From Lentzea nigeriaca (lineage in GTDB: Bacteria > Actinomycetota > Actinomycetes > Mycobacteriales > Pseudonocardiaceae): a stretch of 64,000 nucleotides of DNA. The translations under genes were made by a program, and so were the position numbers. The DNA is taken from assembly GCF_016907955.1 (NCBI RefSeq), contig NZ_JAFBCX010000016.1, positions 1-64,000 of the forward strand, written 5' to 3'. This document shows positions 42,344 through 50,027 of the stretch, in pieces. The notes under the pieces are model-generated. The model had not been told where the DNA came from, searched no databases, and saw nothing but the letters and a program-made list of their open reading frames with translations. Position 1 is the first letter of the stretch. Each line of letters begins with the position of its first letter.

Positions 42344-42497
42344 CTTCCGAGCACCCTTGCGCCGACGTACGCGGTGTCGTGCAGCACGAGGTCCGCGGGC
42401 CGGGAGGTCGGAATCCGGCGGAGATCGGCGACCTGCGCCGGAATCGGGTCGAGGAACACCGCGCGCATGTCGTAGCGCAGCTTGGCGATGCCCTTGA
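42325..42497 (-). pseudogene. internal fragment of a glycosyltransferase, inverted
   Basis: On the minus strand one frame reads KLRYDMRAVFLDPIPAQVAD, then LRRIPTSRPADLVLHDTAYV. This resembles the N-domain of GT1 enzymes (FxxPxPxQxxxL, then P-D-L-V-x-H-D). No start or catalytic C-domain follows. Its orientation is opposite to the 5' fragment, so an inversion broke the gene. Confidence 0.5.
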
Positions 42498-42743
42498 GCC
42501 GGGTTGCTCGGACACCAGCCGCTGTTCCGGCAGCGCGGCGCGGAGCTTGGCGATCTGGACGTGCAGCGCGTTCACCGGGTCCTTGGCGTGGTGCCCGGTC
42601 TCGAACAGCCTGCTCGCGCTCACCGCGTTCGGACGGGAGACCAGCAGCATCGCGAGTGTCGCCCTGGCGCGGGCACCCGGCAGCACGACGGCGGTGCCGT
42701 CGTCGCCGGACACCTCGACCGGACCGAGCAGCTGGAACCGCAT
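42498..42743 (-). pseudogene. truncated SARP/AfsR-type regulator (DNA-binding domain)
   Basis: About 82 codons from ATG 42743: MRFQLLGPVEVSGDDG, then PGARARATLAMLLVSRPNAV, then VNALHVQIAKLRAALPE and LVSEQPG. This is the winged-helix DNA-binding domain of a SARP. It breaks off at the point where the wing should end and runs into the glycosyltransferase fragment in another frame. The bacterial transcriptional activation domain is missing. Confidence 0.65.
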
Positions 42744-42828
42744 GGCGCGCAGTTTCGCAGGTGAGCGCGTCCACGAGGGCTGACCTGCGAACAAAGAGGA
42801 TGGAAAGGGGACGGGACACACTGCCGGC

Positions 42829-43728
42829 ATGAAACTCGGTCTTGCCCTGCCCCAGTACGGCGTCGTCGCCGATCCCTCCGCCACGCTGCGGGTCGCCGTC
42901 GAAGCGGAGGGCATGGGATTCGACAGCCTGTGGGTGTCGGACCGGCTGCTGCTCCCGGTGAGGCCGCGGGACCGCTACATCACGCCGGACGGCGTCATCC
43001 CGTCCGCCTACGAGAACTTCCTCGACCCGCTCACGCTGCTCGCCGCGGTGGCGACGACGACGTCACGGGTGCGGCTGGGCACGAGCACGTTGAACGCGCT
43101 GTGGCAGCCGCCCGCGCTGCTCGCCCGCACCGTCACCACCCTCGACCAGCTGAGTGGCGGCCGGATCGACCTCGGCATCGGCGTGGGCTGGCTGCGCGAC
43201 GAGTACCAGGCCGCGGGCGTGCCGTGGGAGGGCCGCGGTGCCCGGCTGGAGGAGACGCTGGACGTCCTCGACGCCTTCTGGTCCAACGACGTCGTGACGC
43301 ACGAGGGTCCGTTGTGGACGGTGCCGGAGTCGTGGGTCAGGGCCAAGCCGGTACGACGGCCGCCGATCCTGCTCGCGGGGCTGGTGCCGGCCGCGTTCAC
43401 CCGCATCGCGCGGCGGGCCGACGGGTGGCTCGCCGTCGGCCTGCCGCTGCCGATGCTGACCGCCACCATCGCGTCGATCAGGCAGCAGGCCGCGTCGTTC
43501 GGGCGCGATCCCGGCGCGCTGCGGTTCCCGTTGCGGATCAACCCGCACATCACCGCCGAGCAGGCCGATGACGCGCACGTTCCGCACGTCGGCACGATCG
43601 ACCAGCTCACGGACTACGTGCGGCGCGTCGAGGGCGTGGTGGACGAGGTGTTCGTCGACTTCCAGCTGACCGCTCGAAGCGTCGACGAGTACCTCGACCT
43701 GGCGCGAGCGGTGATCACCGGTTCCTGA
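42829..43728 (+). CDS. LLM-class (F420-dependent type) oxidoreductase
   Basis: 299 aa from ATG 42829. MKLGLALPQYGVVADPSA, then EGMGFDSLWVSDRLLLPVRP, then LSGGRIDLGIGVGWLRDEYQ are the barrel and phosphate-binding motifs of F420-dependent luciferase-like enzymes of the TIGR03619 kind. Substrate unknown. Convergent with the peroxiredoxin gene, whose end it overlaps by 14 bp. It lies next to gene debris but is itself intact. Confidence 0.85.
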   Translation: MKLGLALPQYGVVADPSATLRVAVEAEGMGFDSLWVSDRLLLPVRPRDRYITPDGVIPSAYENFLDPLTLLAAVATTTSRVRLGTSTLNALWQPPALLARTVTTLDQLSGGRIDLGIGVGWLRDEYQAAGVPWEGRGARLEETLDVLDAFWSNDVVTHEGPLWTVPESWVRAKPVRRPPILLAGLVPAAFTRIARRADGWLAVGLPLPMLTATIASIRQQAASFGRDPGALRFPLRINPHITAEQADDAHVPHVGTIDQLTDYVRRVEGVVDEVFVDFQLTARSVDEYLDLARAVITGS

Positions 43729-44164
43729 GGGCCGCCAGCGCCTTGTCCGCGTGCGAGGTCATCGAGAACTCGCTCTTGATCACCTCGATGACCTCGCGGT
43801 TCGTGTCGATGACGAACGTGTGCCGCTTGACCGGGATCGGCCCGAACCGCCGCTTCACCCCGAACTGCTCGGCCACCTCGCCGTCGACGTCGGACAGCAG
43901 CGGGTAGTCGAAGCCGTTCAGCTCCGCGAACTGCTTCTGCTTCGCCACGTCGTCGGTGGAGATGCCGACGCGCTGCGCCTTCGCCTCGCCGAACTCCGCG
44001 GCGAGGTCGCGGAAGTGGCAGCTCTGCGCGGTGCAGCCGGCCGTCATCGCCGCGGGGTAGAAGAACAGCACGACCGGGCCGTTCTCGAGTAGTTCGGACA
44101 GCTTGCGCTCGACGCCGTCCTGGTCGGGCAGGGAGAAGTCGGGGGCGATGTCGCCGGGCTTCAT
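43715..44164 (-). CDS. bcp: peroxiredoxin, Bcp/PrxQ type
   Basis: 149 aa from ATG 44164 with TGGAG upstream. PDFSLPDQDG, then FFYPAAMTAGCTAQSCHFRD holds the peroxidatic Cys and the close resolving Cys five residues later (GCTAQSC), as in atypical two-Cys PrxQ enzymes. It reduces hydrogen and organic peroxides in the cytosol with thioredoxin. Divergent from the LacI gene across 23 bp, an unusually short gap that must carry both start signals. Confidence 0.87.
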   Translation of the reverse strand: MKPGDIAPDFSLPDQDGVERKLSELLENGPVVLFFYPAAMTAGCTAQSCHFRDLAAEFGEAKAQRVGISTDDVAKQKQFAELNGFDYPLLSDVDGEVAEQFGVKRRFGPIPVKRHTFVIDTNREVIEVIKSEFSMTSHADKALAALRNR

Positions 44165-44187
44165 GGATCTCCAATACGCTCTCAACC

Positions 44188-45108
44188 GTGACCAGCATGT
44201 CCGATGTGGCCAAGGCTGCAGGGGTGTCTGCTGCGACCGTATCGCGGGCCCTGCGGGGCGAACCGGGCGTGTCCGAGGCCACGCGGCAGCACGTGAGCGA
44301 GGTCGCACGGCGGATGAAGTACGCCATCGCGCGCGACGCGTCCTCGTTGGCCGGTGGACGCCGCTACGCGATCGCGGTGCTGACGTCCGAGGTCAGCCCT
44401 GTGCTCGCGGGTGCGGAGGGCGCGCTGCGACAGGCCGGTTACGACGTGCTGCTCTACGTGCTGGGGTCCGCGGAGGCCCGCGAGAAGTTCTTCGACGAGC
44501 TGCCGCTGGGGCGCCGCGTGGACGGGGTGCTTCTTCTCTCCATTTCCATGACGGCAGCCGAACAGGCCGCGCTGGAGTCGCTCGAGGTCCCGCACGTCAC
44601 GGTCGACGACGCCGATCTGCGCCGCGCCCTGCGGACCGCCGTCGCGCACCTGAAGACGCTCGGTCATCACGACGTGGCGCTGGTGCTGTCCGACGGCGTG
44701 GACGAGTCGTACGACGAGATCCTGATCGAGGCCGGGCTGGAGGTCCGTCCGGAGTGGACGGTCTGGTGCTCGCCGACCGTCGACGGCGGCGAGCAGGTGG
44801 TCGACGTGCTGCTCGACGGCGAACGCCTACCGACCGCCGTGATCAGCTCGAACGGTGCCGCGGCTGTGGGGATCTACCTGCGCATGCAGCGGGACGGGCG
44901 CACCGTGCCGGACGAGGTGTCGATCGTGTCGCTCGACGGCCAGGAGCTCACGCGCGTGGTCGGGCTGACCGCGGTCGAGGGCGCGGCGAAGGAACAGGGG
45001 GAGCGTGCGGTCGCCGACCTGTTCACGTTGATCAGGGGCGGCGAGATCGAACCGGCGGAGCACCCGGTGCGGCTCGTGGTGCGCAACTCGAGCGGACCCG
45101 CTGCCTGA
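44188..45108 (+). CDS. LacI-family transcriptional regulator
   Basis: 306 aa from GTG 44188. SMSDVAKAAGVSAATVSRAL is the LacI HTH with hinge helix, and the periplasmic-binding-like ligand domain runs from about 58. SSNGAAAVGIYLRMQRDGRT, then PDEVSIVSLDGQEL, is typical of its end. The ligand is presumably a sugar. It lies upstream of RidA and the maltodextrin/trehalose genes on the same strand, so control of them is plausible. Divergent from the peroxiredoxin. Confidence 0.83.
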   Translation: MTSMSDVAKAAGVSAATVSRALRGEPGVSEATRQHVSEVARRMKYAIARDASSLAGGRRYAIAVLTSEVSPVLAGAEGALRQAGYDVLLYVLGSAEAREKFFDELPLGRRVDGVLLLSISMTAAEQAALESLEVPHVTVDDADLRRALRTAVAHLKTLGHHDVALVLSDGVDESYDEILIEAGLEVRPEWTVWCSPTVDGGEQVVDVLLDGERLPTAVISSNGAAAVGIYLRMQRDGRTVPDEVSIVSLDGQELTRVVGLTAVEGAAKEQGERAVADLFTLIRGGEIEPAEHPVRLVVRNSSGPAA

Positions 45109-45121
45109 GTACGGTGGGCGC

Positions 45122-45547
45122 ATGCCCGCCGAGAAGCGTCTGACCGAACTGCCGGAGCTGGCGAACACGCCCGGCTACGCCCACGCGGTGACGGTCACCG
45201 GGAAGATCGCGTTCGTCTCCGGTCAGGTCGCGATCGACGCGCAGGGGTGCGCTGTCGGGGTCGACGACCTGGCCGCCCAGACACGGCAGGCGCTGCGCAA
45301 TCTCCATCACGTGATCAGAAGCCTCGGCGCCGACTGGTCGGATGTCGTCAAGTTCACCTGGTACGTGCTCGATGCTTCCGAGGTGCAGACCATTCGCGAT
45401 GTGCGTGACGAGATTCTGCGACCCGCGCTGGGGGATGTGCACAACCCGGCGAGCACGCTCGTTCAGGTCGCGGCGTTGTTCGGGCCGGAATTTCTGGTCG
45501 AGGTCGAAGCCGTCGTGGCGATTCCCGGAGAACCATCGGATGTCTGA
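45122..45547 (+). CDS. RidA/YjgF family protein (non-canonical active site)
   Basis: 141 aa. The fold is visible in ITGKIAFVSGQVAIDAQG-like text (VTGKIAFVSGQVAID), LRNLHHVIRSLGADWSDVVK and LVEVEAVVAIPGEP. Canonical RidA deaminases carry an Arg in the LP-preceding strand (VxxARLP). Here the matching segment is VQVAALFGPEF, with Ala, so the imine-hydrolysing Arg seems absent. This fits the Rid4-Rid7 subgroups, whose function is less clear. Fourteen bp after the LacI gene. Confidence 0.75.
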   Translation: MPAEKRLTELPELANTPGYAHAVTVTGKIAFVSGQVAIDAQGCAVGVDDLAAQTRQALRNLHHVIRSLGADWSDVVKFTWYVLDASEVQTIRDVRDEILRPALGDVHNPASTLVQVAALFGPEFLVEVEAVVAIPGEPSDV

Positions 45548-45640
45548 GCAAATACATGTGTGAGTGTGCGTCCCGACCGGCCTGCACCCTTCGGGTGACC
45601 AGGGACCATTTGCTCTGGTAATGCGGACCGAGCTGTGACA

Positions 45641-45646
45641 TAGGTT
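45641..45646 (+). promoter_or_regulatory. -10 box of a likely leaderless malQ transcript
   Basis: TAGGTT fits the actinobacterial -10 (TANNNT), and the GTG start of malQ lies seven bases after it. No SD is present, so transcription probably begins at or next to the start codon. I could not place a good -35. Confidence 0.4.
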
Positions 45647-45652
45647 GTACCT

Positions 45653-47467
45653 GTGGACGAGTTGGTGGCGCGACTGGCGGACGCCTGGGGCGTTGCCACT
45701 CGGTACGAGAACGCGGACCAGCAAGAGGTCGTGGTCGACACCGAGGTCGTCGTCAAGGTCCTCGCGCAGTTCGGCGTCGACGCGTCCACTGAGGACTCGA
45801 TCACCCGTGAGCTGGCCGAGATCGAGCGGCGCAGGGCCGTCGAAGCGCTTCCGCCGACGATCGTGATCCGCGAGTACGAGACGTACGACCTGCGCGGCCC
45901 GGCGACGGTCGAGCTGGAGGACGGCACCACGTTCGAAGTCGAGCGGCACCTGCCGGACAGCCTGCCGCTGGGCTGGCACCGCGTCGTCACCGCCACCCAG
46001 ACGATCACGCTGGCCGTGGCGCCCAGGACGCTGCCGGACGTCCCGCGCACCTGGGGCTGGATGCTGCAGCTCTACGCGGCGCGGTCGAAGGACTCGTGGG
46101 GAATGGGCGACTTCGCCGACCTCGCCACGATCGCGCGCCGGTCCTGCCTGGAGCTCGACGCCGGGGTGGTCCTCGTCAACCCGGTGCAGGCGCCCTCGCT
46201 GACCCACCCCGTCGAACGCTCGCCCTACTCGCCGGTCAGCCGCCGGTTCGTGAACCCGCTGTACCTGCGCATCACCGACACGCCGGAGTTCCTGCAGGCC
46301 TGCCCGCGCACCCGGCAGCTCATCCGCGACCTGCGGCCCGACCACGGGGACCTGATCGACTACGACGTGATCTGGGACGCCAAGAGGCAGGCGCTGGAAC
46401 TGCTGTTCCCCGGCGGCGACATCGAGATGGACGAGGATCTGAAGGCCTTCGCCACCTACTGCGCGCTGGCCGAGATCCACGGCAAGGACTGGCGCACCTG
46501 GTCCGCGGACCGTGCGGAAGCGCCGCAGGAACGGGTCGCCTTCCACGCCTGGCTCCAGCACCTGTGCACCCGGCAGCTGCAGGACGTCCGGCTCGCCGCG
46601 CACGAGGCGGGCATGGCCGTCGGCATCATCCACGACCTCCCGGTCGGGGTGTCACCCGGCGGCGCCGACACGTTCGCGGATCCCGACGTGTTCGCCATCG
46701 ACGTCACGGTCGGTGCGCCACCCGACGCGTTCAGCGCCGACGGCCAGGCCTGGGGCCTGCCGCCGTGGCGCCCCGACAAGCTCGCCGAGACCGGCTACCG
46801 CCCGTTCCGCCAGGTGCTGCGCAGCGTGCTGAAGCACGCCGACGGCATCCGCATCGACCACGTCGCGGGCCTGTGGCGGCTGTGGTGGATCCCGCCGGGC
46901 GAGCCGCCGTCACGCGGCACGTACGTCCACTACGACGCCGACGCGATGCTCGGCGTGCTCGCGCTGGAGGCCTATCGCGCCGGCGCCGTGGTGGTCGGCG
47001 AGGACCTCGGCACCGTCGAGCCGGTCGTCACGAAGACATTGCAGGAAAACGGCATGCTCACCAGCGCCGTCCTCTACTTCCAGCGCGACTACTACGCTCC
47101 CGGCCACCCGCTGATCCCGCCGTCGCGGTGGACCCCGAAGGCGATGGCCAGCATCTCGACCCATGACCTCCCGACGGCCGCGACGTTCTTCGCCGGCCCC
47201 GACGGCCCCGATTTCGACGCACTGATGCGCCAGGAGGGCGTCGACGCCTCGGACCGGGTCGCCGGCGCTCACGAGTTGCTCGCGCAGGCACCCTGCGCGT
47301 TGGTCCTGACTTCACCTCAGGACGCTCTGCGGGAAACCCGGCAGCCCAACGTGCCGGGCACGATCGACGAGCACCCGAACTGGAGAATCCCTCTGCCCGT
47401 CCTCGTGGACGATCTCTTCCCCCGAGTCAGGGACATCACCCGTCCGCTGCGCTCCAGAAATAGATGA
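45653..47467 (+). CDS. malQ: 4-alpha-glucanotransferase (amylomaltase)
   Basis: 604 aa, GH77. WGWMLQLYAARSKDSWGMGDFADL is the N-terminal signature, and NPVQAPSLTHPVERSPYSPVSRRF, HADGIRIDHVAGLWRLWWIP (Asp nucleophile), GVLALEAYRAGAVVVGEDLG (Glu acid/base) and ASISTHDLPT (third Asp) form the active site. It moves maltosyl units between alpha-1,4-glucans in the cytosol, supplying chains for GlgX and TreY downstream. An N-terminal beta domain of about 130 residues is usual for actinobacterial MalQ. GTG start without SD. Confidence 0.9.
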   Translation: MDELVARLADAWGVATRYENADQQEVVVDTEVVVKVLAQFGVDASTEDSITRELAEIERRRAVEALPPTIVIREYETYDLRGPATVELEDGTTFEVERHLPDSLPLGWHRVVTATQTITLAVAPRTLPDVPRTWGWMLQLYAARSKDSWGMGDFADLATIARRSCLELDAGVVLVNPVQAPSLTHPVERSPYSPVSRRFVNPLYLRITDTPEFLQACPRTRQLIRDLRPDHGDLIDYDVIWDAKRQALELLFPGGDIEMDEDLKAFATYCALAEIHGKDWRTWSADRAEAPQERVAFHAWLQHLCTRQLQDVRLAAHEAGMAVGIIHDLPVGVSPGGADTFADPDVFAIDVTVGAPPDAFSADGQAWGLPPWRPDKLAETGYRPFRQVLRSVLKHADGIRIDHVAGLWRLWWIPPGEPPSRGTYVHYDADAMLGVLALEAYRAGAVVVGEDLGTVEPVVTKTLQENGMLTSAVLYFQRDYYAPGHPLIPPSRWTPKAMASISTHDLPTAATFFAGPDGPDFDALMRQEGVDASDRVAGAHELLAQAPCALVLTSPQDALRETRQPNVPGTIDEHPNWRIPLPVLVDDLFPRVRDITRPLRSRNR

Positions 47468-47558
47468 AACTTCCACGTAACAGCAGGTCATGGGCCTGTG
47501 GAGTACTGTAAGGGCCGTCACCTGACGGCGGACGAACGTTTTGGAGGTGGCGTACCAG

Positions 47559-47861
47559 ATGAGTTCAGCCGTGAGCACGCGGACACCAACCGGCGTGCTG
47601 GAACTGGCCGTCGAGCAGGTTCTCGCTTCAATGAGACCAGCCGCACTCGGCGACCCGGTAGTCGGGGCACGGCGCGCGGAGGAATCCCTGCGTGACGCGC
47701 TGCGGGACGCAGGACCCGTGGAGGACAACGTCGCTCTGCAGAACGCGCTGGCTTGCGCGGAGGCTGCGTGTGAGCACCTGAAGTACTGCGAGATCCAGGA
47801 AGCACGCACGTTGCTCACGGCCGCACGTGGGCAGCTGATGCTGGCACACGAAAGGGCGTGA
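47559..47861 (+). CDS. small conserved-looking protein of unknown function
   Basis: 100 aa from ATG 47559 with GGAGGTGG 8 nt upstream. Mostly helical: VLELAVEQVLASMR, then AALGDPVVGARRAEESLRDA, then ALACAEAACEHLKYCEIQEA, then LLTAARGQLML. It looks like a short helical bundle. Family unknown. It lies between malQ and glgX on the same strand, so it may belong to the glycogen/trehalose block, but nothing in its sequence shows a link to sugars. Confidence 0.6.
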   Translation: MSSAVSTRTPTGVLELAVEQVLASMRPAALGDPVVGARRAEESLRDALRDAGPVEDNVALQNALACAEAACEHLKYCEIQEARTLLTAARGQLMLAHERA

Positions 47862-47921
47862 TGCCGGACCGGCGTTAGGTGGATAGGGTCGACGGGTAGC
47901 CGCCGTTCTGTGAGGAGCATC

Positions 47922-50027
47922 GTGCGACCCTGGCCTGGAAGGCCCTACCCGCTTGGCGCTGGATACGACGGTGTGGGCACCAACTTCGCCCTGTTCTCCG
48001 AGGTGGCCGAGTACGTCGAGCTCTGCCTCTTCGACGACGACGGCACCGAGACCCGCGTGAGGCTGCCGGAGGTGGACGGCTTCGTCCACCACGGCTACCT
48101 GCTCGGCGTGGGGCCGGGGCAGCGGTACGGATACCGCGTGCACGGCCCGCACGACCCCGCGCGAGGGCTGCGGTGCAACCCCAACAAGCTGCTGATCGAC
48201 CCGTACGCGAAGGCCATCTCCAACGGTCTGGCGTGGGACGAGGCGCTGTACGGGTACAAGTTCGGGTCGCCGGACGAGCGCAACGACACCGACTCGGCGC
48301 CCCACGTGCCGAAGAGCGTGGTGGTCAACCCGTTCTTCGACTGGACGAACGACAGGCTGCCGAAGACGCCCTACAACGAGAGCGTCATCTACGAGGCGCA
48401 CGTTCGGGGCCTCACCATCGACCACCCGGAGATCCCGCCACGGCTGCGGGGCACGTACGCCGGGCTCGCGCATCCGGTGATGATCGACCACCTCGCGAAG
48501 CTCGGGGTGACGGCGGTCGAGCTGATGCCGGTGCACCAGTTCATCAGCGATCACACGCTGGCGGAGCGGCGGCTCAGCAACTACTGGGGCTACAACACGA
48601 TCGGTTTCTTCGCGCCGCACGACGGCTACTCCGCGTTGCCGTTGAACCAGGTGCAGGAGTTCAAGGGCATGGTGCGGGCGCTGCACCAGGCGGGGATCGA
48701 GGTCATCCTCGACGTCGTCTACAACCACACCGCCGAGGGCAACCACCTGGGGCCGACGCTGTCGATGCGGGGTATCGACAACGAGTCGTACTACCGGCTG
48801 GTGGAGGACGACCCGAAGTTCTACATGGACTACACGGGCACCGGCAACTCGCTGAACGTGCGGTCGCCGCACACGTTGCAGCTGATCATGGACTCGCTGC
48901 GGTACTGGGTCACCGAGATGCACGTGGACGGGTTCCGGTTCGATCTCGCGGCGACGCTGGCCCGCGAGTTCTACGACGTGGACCGGCTGGCGACGTTCTT
49001 CGAAGTCGTGCAGCAGGACCCGGTCGTGTCGCAGGTCAAGCTGATCGCGGAACCGTGGGACGTCGGGCCCGGTGGCTACCAGGTCGGCAACTTTCCTCCA
49101 CTGTGGACGGAGTGGAACGGCAAGTTCCGGGACACCGTGCGGGACTTCTGGCGGGGTGAGCAGGCGACGCTGGGCGAGTTCGCGTCGCGGATCACCGGCA
49201 GCAGCGACCTGTACCAGGACGACGGGCGGCGGCCGTACGCGTCGATCAACTTCGTCACGGCGCACGACGGGTTCACGCTGAACGACCTGGTGTCGTACAA
49301 CGAGAAGCACAACGAGGCCAACGGCGAGGACAACCAGGACGGCGAGAGCCACAACCGGTCGTGGAACTGCGGGGTCGAGGGGCCGACCGACGACAAGGAC
49401 GTCCTCGAACTGCGGGCGCGGCAGCGGCGGAACCTGATGGCGACGATGCTGTTGTCGCAGGGTGTGCCGATGATCCTGCACGGCGACGAGTTCGGGCGGA
49501 CGCAGCACGGCAACAACAACGCGTACTGCCAGGACAACGAGGTGTCGTGGGTCGACTGGTCGTTGCTCGAGACCAACGCCGAGCTGGTCGAGTTCACGTC
49601 GGCGCTGGCGGCGTTCCGCAAGGCGCATCCGGTGTTCCGACGCAAGCGGTTCTTCGCGGGGCGGCCGATCCGCAAGGGCGAGGAGCTGCGCGACATCGCG
49701 TGGTTCACCCCGTCCGGCGAGGAGATGACCGAGCAGAACTGGGAGGACGACTTCGGCAAGTGCATCGTCATCTTCCTCAACGGTGAGGGCATCCCGGACC
49801 TCGACGCGCGCGGCATGCGGGTGGTCGACGACTCGTTCCTGATGGCGTTCAACGCACACCACGAGGACATCGAGGTGACGTTGCCCGAGGCCGAGTACGG
49901 TCCTGAGTGGACGGTGGTCGTCGACACGGCGACCGGCCACGTAGGCAACGGGGAGAAGCCGGTCGTCGCGGGCGGGCAGCTGACCCTCACCGCGCGGTCG
50001 CTCGTCGTGCTGCAGCGGGTGGGCTGA
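47922..50027 (+). CDS. glgX: glycogen debranching enzyme (isoamylase type)
   Basis: 701 aa from GTG 47922 with GAGGAG 5 nt upstream (GTG 47910 would add four residues). GH13: N-terminal CBM48 (VRPWPGRPYPLGAGYDGVGT), then VILDVVYNHTAEGN, GFRFDLAATLAREF (nucleophile Asp), AEPWDVGPGGYQVG (acid Glu) and NFVTAHDGFTLNDL. It hydrolyses alpha-1,6 branches of glycogen and limit dextrins, giving linear chains for TreY. TGATG overlap with treY shows tight coupling. Confidence 0.92.
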   Translation: MRPWPGRPYPLGAGYDGVGTNFALFSEVAEYVELCLFDDDGTETRVRLPEVDGFVHHGYLLGVGPGQRYGYRVHGPHDPARGLRCNPNKLLIDPYAKAISNGLAWDEALYGYKFGSPDERNDTDSAPHVPKSVVVNPFFDWTNDRLPKTPYNESVIYEAHVRGLTIDHPEIPPRLRGTYAGLAHPVMIDHLAKLGVTAVELMPVHQFISDHTLAERRLSNYWGYNTIGFFAPHDGYSALPLNQVQEFKGMVRALHQAGIEVILDVVYNHTAEGNHLGPTLSMRGIDNESYYRLVEDDPKFYMDYTGTGNSLNVRSPHTLQLIMDSLRYWVTEMHVDGFRFDLAATLAREFYDVDRLATFFEVVQQDPVVSQVKLIAEPWDVGPGGYQVGNFPPLWTEWNGKFRDTVRDFWRGEQATLGEFASRITGSSDLYQDDGRRPYASINFVTAHDGFTLNDLVSYNEKHNEANGEDNQDGESHNRSWNCGVEGPTDDKDVLELRARQRRNLMATMLLSQGVPMILHGDEFGRTQHGNNNAYCQDNEVSWVDWSLLETNAELVEFTSALAAFRKAHPVFRRKRFFAGRPIRKGEELRDIAWFTPSGEEMTEQNWEDDFGKCIVIFLNGEGIPDLDARGMRVVDDSFLMAFNAHHEDIEVTLPEAEYGPEWTVVVDTATGHVGNGEKPVVAGGQLTLTARSLVVLQRVG

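Noticed and set aside
47628..49940. 770-codon minus-strand frame opposite glgX
   Set aside because: Mirror of a GC-rich gene; no domain, no SD, and glgX has a full GH13 motif set.
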